A program made the translations under genes and the position numbers. Shown here piece by piece: positions 1 through 7,099 of a DNA stretch of 50,696 nucleotides. Location: contig JAKARV010000016.1 in assembly GCA_021819205.1 (NCBI GenBank), positions 1-50,696 on the forward strand, read 5' to 3'. The notes under the pieces were generated by a model. That model was not told the origin of the DNA and made no database searches. It saw only the letters and a list, made by a program, of their open reading frames with translations. The DNA is from Actinomycetes bacterium. GTDB taxonomy: Bacteria; Actinomycetota; Acidimicrobiia; Acidimicrobiales; Acidimicrobiaceae. How positions within the stretch are numbered: position 1 is the stretch's first letter; each line of letters starts with the position of its first letter.

Positions 1-176
1 AGCGGGTCGTGGATGGTGGCGAGTACGTTGTCTCCCATCAGTTCCCCCCAGTCACCAAAACCCTTGTTGGAGCTGCAGATGACGCTTGCGGTCTCGTACC
101 TGGCCGAGATGACGCCGAAGAACACCGCAGCCGCCTTCGCGTCGAGGTTCTTGTAGCCGATCTCATCGATCACCAG
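1..176 (-). pseudogene. istB: IS21 IstB-like ATP-binding protein, 3' fragment
   Basis: On the minus strand this reads LVIDEIGY, then FFGVISARYE, then SSNKGFGDWGE, the Walker B and downstream motifs of the IS21 helper ATPase IstB. The Walker A half is absent: upstream of codon 176 the reading frame continues straight into TnpB sequence. The 3' end lies outside the window. IstB normally assists the IstA transposase in target capture; no istA is visible here. This is a remnant, fused in frame to the TnpB pseudogene. Confidence 0.8.
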
Positions 177-1417
177 GAACTTGGCGGTGGGGATGCCGGA
201 CACCAAGCCCCGAAACGCCCTACCTCTCCTGCCACGCGATGGACGGTTACCCGTGCGCTCGCGGCCCAACTCTCGCGCGGCCTGGAAATTGAGGTTCTCT
301 ATGACGAATGCCTGGCAGTTGTACTGCTTGGCGGTGTGGATGAGTTCAAAGATAGCGGCCCTGAGACGCCCGTCGCGAGTGGTTGCAGGTAGGCCCTTGA
401 TCTGAACCGGCACAGTGATCGGCTGACCGACTGGGTTGCCAGACTCGTCAACGACTATGGCCGCCAGATGATCCGCGTTCAGGTCAACAGCAAGGACGCG
501 ATGGCGCTGGAGTGTTGCCGGCGTCGACAGTTCACGATCTGGTAGCCGCCAGGACGCATCCATGTGCCAACGGCGCTTCGTGGCATCGAACGAGATGTCG
601 TAGCGGACGGAGCCATCGACCGTCTGCGCGGCAACCTCGTCACCACGGTGCGGGAACTCAACCTCACACGAGAGACGGTATCGGTTACGCGGGCGGTTTG
701 CGAGCTGAGTAAGCGTCTGCGGCAGTACAATCTCCACCCGGTGCTCGTCAGGGTGCCAGCGGATGGCGAGGTTGCCGAGCAGTTGACTTGCATCACCGTC
801 AGCAGTCAAGAACAACCGTTCCGCACGCCAGCGCTCCAGCCACTCGGATTCCGAGAGACCGGCTGCGTCTAGGTTGTGGCGCACCTTGGCAAGCTGCTGA
901 CCGCCACGGCAGATGGACACTCTGCCTTCTGCAAGACAGCGACCCATTGCGGCAAATCGGTGCTTGAGCGCTTGCAGCCTGCGCTGCTTCTGAAATCGCT
1001 CGTTCTGAGTCGCATACCCACGCGCACGTCCCATACACCTACCGACCGGCACCTCGAGACGGCGTTCGATCTTGGCAATTCGAGAGCTAAAGTGCGGCGT
1101 TCTGCCGTGAGGTTGCGCCATGCCAGATTGAAGCTGTCTTCGCTGGTGCGCGTAAGAGCACCGGCCCATCGAGACGAGCACCTGGATGTCAGTGCCCTCT
1201 TTCGGATCGTGCGCGAGGCACTCGCCTCGTGAGGGCCGAGTCTGCCCTGGCTACATCGCGTTGCAAGATCCTTAGAAGCCAAAGACCCGAGGTAGGCGGC
1301 CAGTGCTGTCAGTACAGTGGCGTCCTCATTGGACACGTGTAGACGTGTGCGCACTCGAGCGCCCGTTGATGGGGCCACGACAAAAGGCGAGGCAATCTCG
1401 CGGAAACGGCGACTCAT
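177..1417 (-). pseudogene. tnpB: TnpB-like (IS607/IS605 OrfB) RNA-guided nuclease homologue, frameshifted and 3'-truncated
   Basis: The ATG at 1417 overlaps the tnpA stop (ATGA). The first frame encodes a TnpB-type N terminus (RTRLHVSNEDA, then SSRWAGALTRTSED). Near 1088 a one-base shift moves the homology into another frame, which stays open to the window edge. In that second frame the RuvC motifs are legible: VLAVDLNADHLA (first Asp), VPVQIKG, FVIENLNFQAAREL (Glu) and GRRGRAFRGLVSGIPTAKF. After GIPTAKF the protein should run on through a zinc finger to the last RuvC Asp; instead it passes directly into IstB sequence at 176. Missing the third catalytic Asp and the region that encodes the guide RNA, it should be inactive as a nuclease. 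Confidence 0.85.
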
Positions 1418-2052
1418 GACACCGTCGCTTCCTGTGGGAGTGAGACATTTTTGTTGCCATGAGTGCTGTTTTGTTCCTGCGCTTGTTGCTCGGCACAGTT
1501 CAACATCTTCATGGCTCTATTGCGCGCCGAGCGTCGTCCATAAAGGCGGGCACAAAAGCTGGTCAGCACATCAATCATGTCCTGCATCAAGTCGTTAGAT
1601 ACCTCGTCTGGTTCCAGCACAACGAGTCGTCGTCCGTTTGCAGCCAACGCTGCTTCAACAAGTTCAGCGTTCATACGGGCCAGGCGGTCGCGATGCTCGA
1701 CTACCACGGTTGTGACTTTTGGATCGGATAGTAAACGGCGCAGTTTGGGCCGTGCTCCATTCATCCCTGACGCGATCTCGGCTTCGATGCGTACCACAGG
1801 ATGCCCTGACTTCGCTGCCCACTCCGCAAGGCGTGCCACTTGTCGATCAAGATCTGCTCGCTGGTCGTGTGACGACACACGGGCGTAGAGACCAAGCGCT
1901 TCAGCGGTCGACGCAACAGCGTGGTCGGGGTCAACGAGGATGGTGCGCTGATTTACTCGGACTGCTGGAACCGGCAGGGTGCCAGCACGGTACCAGTTGT
2001 ATGCGGTCTGAGGGTGGATCCCCTGACGACGTGCCCACTCGGTAAGGTTCAT
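1414..2052 (-). CDS. tnpA: IS607-type serine recombinase transposase TnpA
   Basis: A 212-residue protein. The N terminus (MNLTEWARRQGIHPQTAYNWYRAG) is a MerR-like helix-turn-helix that binds element ends. The resolvase-type catalytic core follows, with LGLYARVSSHDQ carrying the nucleophilic Ser, then DLDRQVARLAEWA, and EHRDRLARMN with the conserved Arg residues. The frame is open upstream to 2148, but the ATG at 2052 starts the typical HTH. A small inverted repeat lies just upstream. IS607 recombinases synapse ends as a multimer and insert with little target preference. The gene looks intact although its tnpB partner is not. Confidence 0.9.
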   Translation of the reverse strand: MNLTEWARRQGIHPQTAYNWYRAGTLPVPAVRVNQRTILVDPDHAVASTAEALGLYARVSSHDQRADLDRQVARLAEWAAKSGHPVVRIEAEIASGMNGARPKLRRLLSDPKVTTVVVEHRDRLARMNAELVEAALAANGRRLVVLEPDEVSNDLMQDMIDVLTSFCARLYGRRSARNRAMKMLNCAEQQAQEQNSTHGNKNVSLPQEATVS

Positions 2053-2067
2053 GTTAGCTACATATAT

Positions 2068-2080
2068 CACTATGGTAGTG
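2068..2080. promoter_or_regulatory. Inverted repeat CACTA-tgg-TAGTG upstream of tnpA
   Basis: A perfect 5-bp inverted repeat with a 3-bp spacer sits 15 bp upstream of the tnpA start, in an AT-rich patch (ACATATATCAC). It could be a binding site for the MerR-like domain of TnpA at the element end, or an autoregulatory operator. The function is inferred from position only. Confidence 0.35.
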
Positions 2081-2154
2081 TTTGTGGTTGTATCACCGAC
2101 ACATTGTTGAACAGTTGCCGACCCGGGTATGCCCGATCTTCGACGCATCCGCTA

Positions 2155-3123
2155 TTAAAAGCGCCCTTGTCCGGTAGCGATCAAGATGGCGACGCCTGCG
2201 GCAACCCCGCCACCAAGAGCAAGGGCCACCCGGTCAGCGGTGCTCCGCCGGATAACCCTCAAAGTCGACCGCCGCTTGTTGACATTGAATGCGCGTGAAT
2301 CTGCGACCAGGGCCATCTGGTGGCAACCGCGCAAAGAGCCAACGAGCACCGGTATCGTGAGCAACGGGAGCGCTCGCACCATCCGCCTGCCGTAATCCCA
2401 GGCCTGCTGCGGTTTCCACCAGGTATCCGGCCTGCTGAAGTCGTAGCCGCGCACCTCCGCCGCCCGCATGACCGCGTTCAACCTCTCAAAGACGGTTGGT
2501 AGGAAGCGCACCCCCACCGAGATGGCAAGGCCGATCCGCTGCGGCGCGAGCAGCCGCGAAGTGGCCCAGACCACATCCGACGGTTGGGTCGTGAATACCA
2601 GAATCAGCGCTGCCGAAGAGGTCACCAGAAGCCGCGCTGCCTGATGGGCCCCGTAGACCAGCCCGGCGTGGGAAAGGCCCGCCGTGCCGACCCAAGCCAT
2701 CGTAACCGGAAAGGCAAAAATGAGCTTGTCCCCAGGTGTCGTCGCGTACAGGCCCTGCGACCAGATCGACAGGAGCGCCGGAGTCAACACCAGTACGGCC
2801 AGTATCCGCACCCGAACCAGCGACGGTCTCAGCAGCAACCATGGAAGTAGCGTCAAGAGAAAGAGAAGATAGGTCCACTTCCAGGAGAGCAGCACCGAAC
2901 AGATCCCGATGAACACCGGGTAAAGCAACTTTATCCGGGGATCGAGCCGGTGGATTACCGTATCACCGGCCTCGTACGAAAGCACGTTTCTAAGTCCGGA
3001 GATGCCGACGAACTTGATGAACAGCGCCGGGCCAAAGAGCGGAACCACAAAGGTGATCAGGTAGGCGACGAACGTCTGCCCGGCTAGGTCGTGGAAGAGC
3101 CAGCGATCAATCGCGGGAAGCAA
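2155..3123 (-). CDS. ecfT: ECF transporter T component (EcfT/CbiQ family)
   Basis: This is the membrane coupling subunit of an energy-coupling-factor transporter. HRLDPRIKLL near residue 60 is the classic EcfT entry motif, followed by several membrane segments, and AAEVRG near 221-226 is the A-x-x-x-R-G type motif that contacts the ATPases. The frame is open to 3279, but the TTG at 3123 is preferred: a GGAGGG sits just upstream, inside the end of the ATPase gene, which overlaps by 17 bases (translational coupling). The roughly 55 residues before HRLDPR contain an additional hydrophobic stretch not usual for the family. The IS607-type element lies immediately downstream. Confidence 0.88.
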   Translation of the reverse strand: MLPAIDRWLFHDLAGQTFVAYLITFVVPLFGPALFIKFVGISGLRNVLSYEAGDTVIHRLDPRIKLLYPVFIGICSVLLSWKWTYLLFLLTLLPWLLLRPSLVRVRILAVLVLTPALLSIWSQGLYATTPGDKLIFAFPVTMAWVGTAGLSHAGLVYGAHQAARLLVTSSAALILVFTTQPSDVVWATSRLLAPQRIGLAISVGVRFLPTVFERLNAVMRAAEVRGYDFSRPDTWWKPQQAWDYGRRMVRALPLLTIPVLVGSLRGCHQMALVADSRAFNVNKRRSTLRVIRRSTADRVALALGGGVAAGVAILIATGQGRF

Positions 3124-4924
3124 CTTTACCCTCCATCGCCCCAGTCCAGTCGGCTCGAGCAAGGAACTCGTCGACCGACACCGCAACTTGCTCCACGGGT
3201 CCGGCAGCGACCATTGCGTGAAGCACCGAGATCGTTGGCGGCCGGACCCCGCACTGTCGGAGCAGCTCGGTCTTTGCAAACACCTCCCGTGGAGCGCCCT
3301 GGAAGGCGACGCTCCCCTCGCTCATGACCGCTACCCGATCGGCAAAACGCGCCACCAGGCGCAAGTCATGGGTGATCAAGAGGCACGATAGCTTCCCCAG
3401 CGCGCTCCGCAACCGGCTCAACAGCTCGAACAGCGCCACGGCATGCTCCTCGTCGAGGCCGGTGGTTGGCTCGTCAAGGATCAGTCCTTGCGGCGCGCGC
3501 ACGAGCAAGGCTCCAAGCGCCAGGCGCTGCCGTTCGCCCCCGCTCAGCTGGAACGGGTGGGCATCCATCCGGTTCGCCAACCCGATAAGTTCGGCCACCT
3601 CTACCGGAGTCAACGCACCAGTTGGGATCGCCGCTCCGATGCTTCTGCTGAACTCGAGTTCGGCTCGCACGCTGTCGCAAAAAAGCATCTCGTCAACGTT
3701 TTGAAAGAGATATCCGACCCGTTGTGCCTGGAGCGAAATCTTGCCAAAGGCGACCTTCGCACCCCAAAGCGCGGCAACGCCTGAATCCGGCTTGAAGAAC
3801 CCCATCAACGCCGCTCCTGCGGAACTCTTCCCCGATCCGTTGGCTCCGATTAGCGCCAACCACTCCCCCTCGGCTACCCGGAACGAGATCCGATCGAGCA
3901 CCCGCTGGCCTTTGAATCGGAGAGTAACGTCAGCGAGTTCCATCGCCGGAACGCCTTTGCCAAGAGGCGCGTCTTTGCCAGCCGTCCCACAATCGGCCAG
4001 TGCAACCCCGGCATAGAGAGCCGACGCCGCGGAGCACTCCAGGGGAACCGCCGTTTCCCGGATTGGCGCCGGCGCCCCCTCGTGCAGCAGTGCGAGTTCA
4101 GGAGGGCGAACCCCAAGGGCCGTCCACGCCGAAGTCGGCAAAAAGGCATTGGCCGGTTCGGCGTCAATAACGATTTTTCCCCCTGCCATCAGCACTATGC
4201 GGTCGGCAAATGCCGCGGCCTCATCGAGCTTGTGCTCAATCACCACCACCCCGAGACCGCGGACCCGGGAGAGATGGTGGAGCGTCTCGAAGACTTCTGC
4301 TGTGCCTACGGGATCGAGATCGGACGTGGGCTCGTCAAGTATCAAGATCTCCGGCTGCATCGCCAGCGCCGCCGCTATCGCCACCCGCTGCTTCTGTCCA
4401 CCCGAGAGACCGCCAACCGGGTGGTCGGCAAGGTGCAAGGCTCCGACCATCGACAGCGCCTCCTCCACCCGGCGGGCGATCTCCTCCCGGGCGAGCCCAA
4501 GGTTCTCCGGTCCAAAAGCCACCTCGGCATCCACCTGATACTGGATCAGCTGGAATTCGGGATTCTGGAAGACGATACCGGCATGCTGCGAGACCTCGTG
4601 GAGCGGAAGCGCGGATAGGTCTACCGGCGCCAAACCATTCCTATAAAAGCTTACCGAACCCGTATAGCCCGCTCCGGTTATCCGCTGGGGTATCACGCCC
4701 GCGAGTGCGAGTGCGAGCGTCGACTTTCCCGATCCGGACGGCCCGGCAATCACCACAAACTCTCCGCCTTCGATCCGGAGATCGATGGAGGAGAGCGTGG
4801 CGACACCGTTGGGCTCGTAGTAGAAGCGGTCGATCTCGGCGTGCAAGGAGCACGGGCGACCTCCCGGAGGAGCCGCGGCTTGCGGCGACGCCGCGGCCAG
4901 CCTCCCCGAAACGCTCCCCGGCAT
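3107..4924 (-). CDS. ECF transporter ATPase, two ABC domains fused (EcfA-EcfA')
   Basis: A 605-residue protein with two complete nucleotide-binding domains. First domain: Walker A GPSGSGKST (61-69), Q-loop FQNPEFQL, signature LSGGQKQR (173-180), Walker B LILDEPTSDLD. Second domain: Walker A GANGSGKSS (360-368), signature LSGGERQR (460-467), Walker B LILDEPTTGLD (481-491). The fused layout, with separate S and T genes beside it, is that of YkoD in YkoEDC-type ECF systems. The start codon overlaps the stop of the upstream small membrane protein (TAATG). It powers uptake through the T component. Both sites look catalytically complete. Confidence 0.92.
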   Translation of the reverse strand: MPGSVSGRLAAASPQAAAPPGGRPCSLHAEIDRFYYEPNGVATLSSIDLRIEGGEFVVIAGPSGSGKSTLALALAGVIPQRITGAGYTGSVSFYRNGLAPVDLSALPLHEVSQHAGIVFQNPEFQLIQYQVDAEVAFGPENLGLAREEIARRVEEALSMVGALHLADHPVGGLSGGQKQRVAIAAALAMQPEILILDEPTSDLDPVGTAEVFETLHHLSRVRGLGVVVIEHKLDEAAAFADRIVLMAGGKIVIDAEPANAFLPTSAWTALGVRPPELALLHEGAPAPIRETAVPLECSAASALYAGVALADCGTAGKDAPLGKGVPAMELADVTLRFKGQRVLDRISFRVAEGEWLALIGANGSGKSSAGAALMGFFKPDSGVAALWGAKVAFGKISLQAQRVGYLFQNVDEMLFCDSVRAELEFSRSIGAAIPTGALTPVEVAELIGLANRMDAHPFQLSGGERQRLALGALLVRAPQGLILDEPTTGLDEEHAVALFELLSRLRSALGKLSCLLITHDLRLVARFADRVAVMSEGSVAFQGAPREVFAKTELLRQCGVRPPTISVLHAMVAAGPVEQVAVSVDEFLARADWTGAMEGKVASRD

Positions 4925-5259
4925 TAACGGCCGCCCGATCTGTTGCGGGATGCCAGCGCAGCAGCTTCCGCCCTTACCTTATCGGCCAGGTACTCCTCCC
5001 TGACCTTGCGACCATAGGCAAACCAGCCCACGGCCATCACGACAAGCGCTATGGCCGCAATCACCAGCAGGCCAGCTCCCGACGAGTGGTTCGAGTTGAA
5101 CGATCCCCCCAGCCAAGGGAAGAGCGGACCTGCGTCCATCGTCAAACCGTTGGTCAGCAATAGCACCAGCCCGTCGACGACCAAGAAGGTGGTCATGACT
5201 ACGCCCAGGATGGTCATTCTGCGAACCACAAGATAGTTTCCGCCGCGATTACTTTTCAT
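4924..5259 (-). CDS. Small two-helix membrane protein in the ECF operon
   Basis: A 111-residue protein starting at ATG 5259 (GGGGGG ribosome site), not at the weaker in-frame start at 5310. Two hydrophobic segments (about residues 14-36 and 61-80) flank a roughly 25-residue loop rich in Gly, Asn and Ser. The C-terminal tail is basic and cytoplasmic-looking. It overlaps the S-component gene by about 11 bases and the ATPase gene by one, so it is firmly part of the operon. The topology resembles CbiN/NikN, the auxiliary subunit of metal ECF importers, but I see no sequence match, and the S component here is not CbiM-like. The function is unknown; an accessory subunit of this transporter is the best inference. 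Confidence 0.7.
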   Translation of the reverse strand: MKSNRGGNYLVVRRMTILGVVMTTFLVVDGLVLLLTNGLTMDAGPLFPWLGGSFNSNHSSGAGLLVIAAIALVVMAVGWFAYGRKVREEYLADKVRAEAAALASRNRSGGR

Positions 5260-6205
5260 GACGCCCCCCTTCCGCCTGCCCACCATGCAGGCGATCAAAG
5301 TCCCGTTCAACGCCCTCGAAACCTGTCGGAGTCATCGTCGGTTGCGACGAAACGTGGAGATCGTCGACCCCACTTTCGGAATCTCGCACCGCCTCCGAGG
5401 TAGCCGTGACCGGCACCGGCGATCTCGTGGAACTCTTTCCCGAAAGGATGCCAAGGGAGCGGCCGACGCGAAGTGCCAGTGGCGCCGTAACCGCCGCTTC
5501 AATCCCGTTGCCGATGCCATTCCCGAGGATTCCGCCGCCACCGGCGATGTTGGTGCCGATGAAACTGGCCCAGGTATGCACCTGCCCGTTGAGGAAAGGG
5601 TCAAGCACGGCATCGCCGATTATTGTGTTTGGAACGGCTCGCAGGAACCCGATGATAAACCCGTCGAACACAATGGACTTTGCGCTTGACAGCAACTCCT
5701 CTCCCCTCCACAAAATGTAGAGATCGGTGAAGACCCCCTCGTCCAGCGCGTCCGGCCAGTTGAGGAAGTTCAAGCCGTGGGTGGAGAACATGATCTCGCC
5801 GAGCACCCGCTTGATGAAGATCAGCGCGGTTACCGCACCCGGCTTTCGGATAACTACCACCGCGAGAACCACTATGAACATGTAGGGCAGGTCCGGAAGC
5901 TGAATCCAGTTGAGAAAGTTGCCAAAGACCGGTATCGCCGAGACTAGGGGACCAAAGAGCTGGTCGTTTAGGAAGGAATCCCAAGCGAGCAGAAGTACCG
6001 AAAGGATCGCCAACACAAAGACGTCCTGCGTCGTCCAGCGAAAAGACGGCCGACGCCTTGGAACGATGACGAAAATTACCGTCACTCCTGCGAGCAGAAC
6101 GCCCCACGTCGTTGCGTAAAGGACCGCACGCTCCCAGTTGGCGGGGGCGAAGGTGTCGTAGAGCCAGCCGTGAAGGACGGCGACAATCGGAAGCATGGAA
6201 GTCAT
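5249..6205 (-). CDS. ECF transporter substrate-binding (S) membrane component, YkoE-like
   Basis: A 318-residue integral membrane protein with about six or seven hydrophobic segments up to residue 255. A hydrophilic tail of about 60 residues with many charged side chains follows. The segments WTTQDVFVLAILSVLLLAWD and VVVIRKPGAVTALIFIKRVL resemble YkoE-family S components (hydroxymethylpyrimidine or related vitamin precursors), and the fused-ATPase partner fits a YkoEDC-like system. The ligand cannot be read from the sequence, and I found no TPP riboswitch upstream. ATG 6205 has a GGGGGA ribosome site; ATG 6196 is an alternative. It starts 10 bases after the HAD gene ends. The long soluble tail is unusual. 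Confidence 0.72.
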   Translation of the reverse strand: MTSMLPIVAVLHGWLYDTFAPANWERAVLYATTWGVLLAGVTVIFVIVPRRRPSFRWTTQDVFVLAILSVLLLAWDSFLNDQLFGPLVSAIPVFGNFLNWIQLPDLPYMFIVVLAVVVIRKPGAVTALIFIKRVLGEIMFSTHGLNFLNWPDALDEGVFTDLYILWRGEELLSSAKSIVFDGFIIGFLRAVPNTIIGDAVLDPFLNGQVHTWASFIGTNIAGGGGILGNGIGNGIEAAVTAPLALRVGRSLGILSGKSSTRSPVPVTATSEAVRDSESGVDDLHVSSQPTMTPTGFEGVERDFDRLHGGQAEGGRHEK

Positions 6206-6214
6206 TCCGTCCCC

Positions 6215-6907
6215 CTAAGCCGCCGACGCCGCATCAGCGTGGTCGATTCCGATCAAGCGGAGAACGGCGTCAAGTCCCCTAGTCTCCCCGCGCCCCACCG
6301 GCGGCAGGATCAAACAGGTGCACCCAACTACGGCAGCGCCTCCATCGGCCCTGGCATCATTTCCCACCATGATCGACCGCTCCGGTCGCACCTCGAGCCG
6401 GCGGCAGGCCTCGATGAAGAGATCCTTCTCGGGCTTGGCAATTCCCTCCTGGTATGAGAGGACAAAAGTATCCACAAGGTGATCGATCCCAGCTATCTCG
6501 TACCCCTTTCTGATATCCCAGCCGGTATTGGAGACGACACCGATCCGGACGCCATGACTGCGAAGCCGGAGGAGAGTGTCGGCTGTATCCGGGTATGGAA
6601 CCATCGAACCCGCATCGGTTTTGAAGCCGCTGTAGAACGCCCTGCCCAACCCCGGTACCATCTCGTCCAGTGGGCGATACCGCTCGAGATAGTATCTGCG
6701 GTGCCCCTCCTCCGAGCGATTCCGGCCGAAGACCACCTCCGGATCGATGTCGGTCCTCGCCTTCGCCTCCCGCCATGCGGCTGCGGCCTCATCTTCGCCA
6801 ATGGAGACTCCGAGCCCGGCCGAAAGCCGGACCAGCGCCTCGGGGATCAGCCGTTTGTGGAACAAAGTATCCCCGCTATCGAACAGAACGGCATCGAAAT
6901 GAAGCAT
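6215..6907 (-). CDS. HAD-superfamily hydrolase (phosphatase-like)
   Basis: A 230-residue protein of the phosphoglycolate-phosphatase-like HAD group. Motif I is FDSGDTLF with the nucleophile Asp10 and acid/base Asp13. Motif II is VVSNTGWD (Ser126). Motif III is Lys158 in AKPEKD. Motif IV is GNDARAD (Asp184, Asp188). An alpha-helical cap lies between motifs I and II. All catalytic residues are present. It is the first gene of the ECF transporter operon, so it may dephosphorylate the imported compound or a product of it; this is inference. The leader upstream holds a strong hairpin and a direct repeat. Confidence 0.85.
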   Translation of the reverse strand: MLHFDAVLFDSGDTLFHKRLIPEALVRLSAGLGVSIGEDEAAAAWREAKARTDIDPEVVFGRNRSEEGHRRYYLERYRPLDEMVPGLGRAFYSGFKTDAGSMVPYPDTADTLLRLRSHGVRIGVVSNTGWDIRKGYEIAGIDHLVDTFVLSYQEGIAKPEKDLFIEACRRLEVRPERSIMVGNDARADGGAAVVGCTCLILPPVGRGETRGLDAVLRLIGIDHADAASAA

Positions 6908-6925
6908 TGCTCCCCTTTCTCCCTC

Positions 6926-6947
6926 CGGCGGCGGAGACTTCCGCCGC
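6926..6947. promoter_or_regulatory. Perfect 9-bp hairpin in the leader of the HAD-ECF operon
   Basis: GGCGGCGGA and TCCGCCGCC are exact complements around a 4-base loop. On the minus strand the hairpin ends about 18 bases before the HAD start, directly in front of the GGAGG ribosome site. It lacks a U-tract, so it is a weak candidate for a terminator of the DUF3987 gene. It could instead affect translation initiation of the operon. Confidence 0.4.
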
Positions 6948-6992
6948 CATCATCGAGAACCGTAAGGATCGACAGCGTCGAAAGCGTGGCGC

Positions 6993-7019
6993 AAACCTTG
7001 CGAGGGTGTAAACCTTGCG
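6993..7019. promoter_or_regulatory. Direct repeat AAACCTTGCG x2, candidate operator
   Basis: Two exact 10-base copies at 6993-7002 and 7010-7019 are separated by 7 bases (17-base period, close to 1.6 helical turns). Flanking GCGC residues also make the block partly symmetric (GCGCAA...TTGCGC). It lies about 90-110 bases upstream of the HAD-ECF operon start, where a promoter is expected. Binding by a transcription factor is inferred only. Confidence 0.35.
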
Positions 7020-7099
7020 CGACAGCAGCGGCAACTTCCGCTTGCCTTTGAGTAAATGGGTGATCGGTCTTGACGAATCTAACGAGGTTTACGAGAGAA

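Larger units (their letters stand above)
1..2100 (-). mobile_element. IS607-family element, degenerate, right end joined to an IS21 remnant
   Basis: A serine-recombinase transposase gene (tnpA) is followed, with a 4-base stop/start overlap, by a TnpB-type gene on the same strand, which is the IS607 arrangement. The downstream gene is frameshifted and its 3' end is replaced by a fragment of an IS21-type istB gene that runs off the window. The promoter-side end lies between tnpA (start 2052) and the end of the ECF T-component gene at 2155; its exact base cannot be fixed because IS607 elements lack terminal inverted repeats. The downstream end is lost, so the element cannot move as a normal unit. 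The left limit given here is only the window edge. Confidence 0.75.

Noticed and set aside
4210-5163. Long plus-strand reading frame (317 codons) over the ATPase gene
   Set aside because: It is an Arg/Pro/Ser-rich shadow of the ABC ATPase, which has complete motifs on the other strand.
6908-7099. TPP riboswitch upstream of the HAD-ECF operon
   Set aside because: No CUGAGA or matching conserved elements appear in the leader on either strand.
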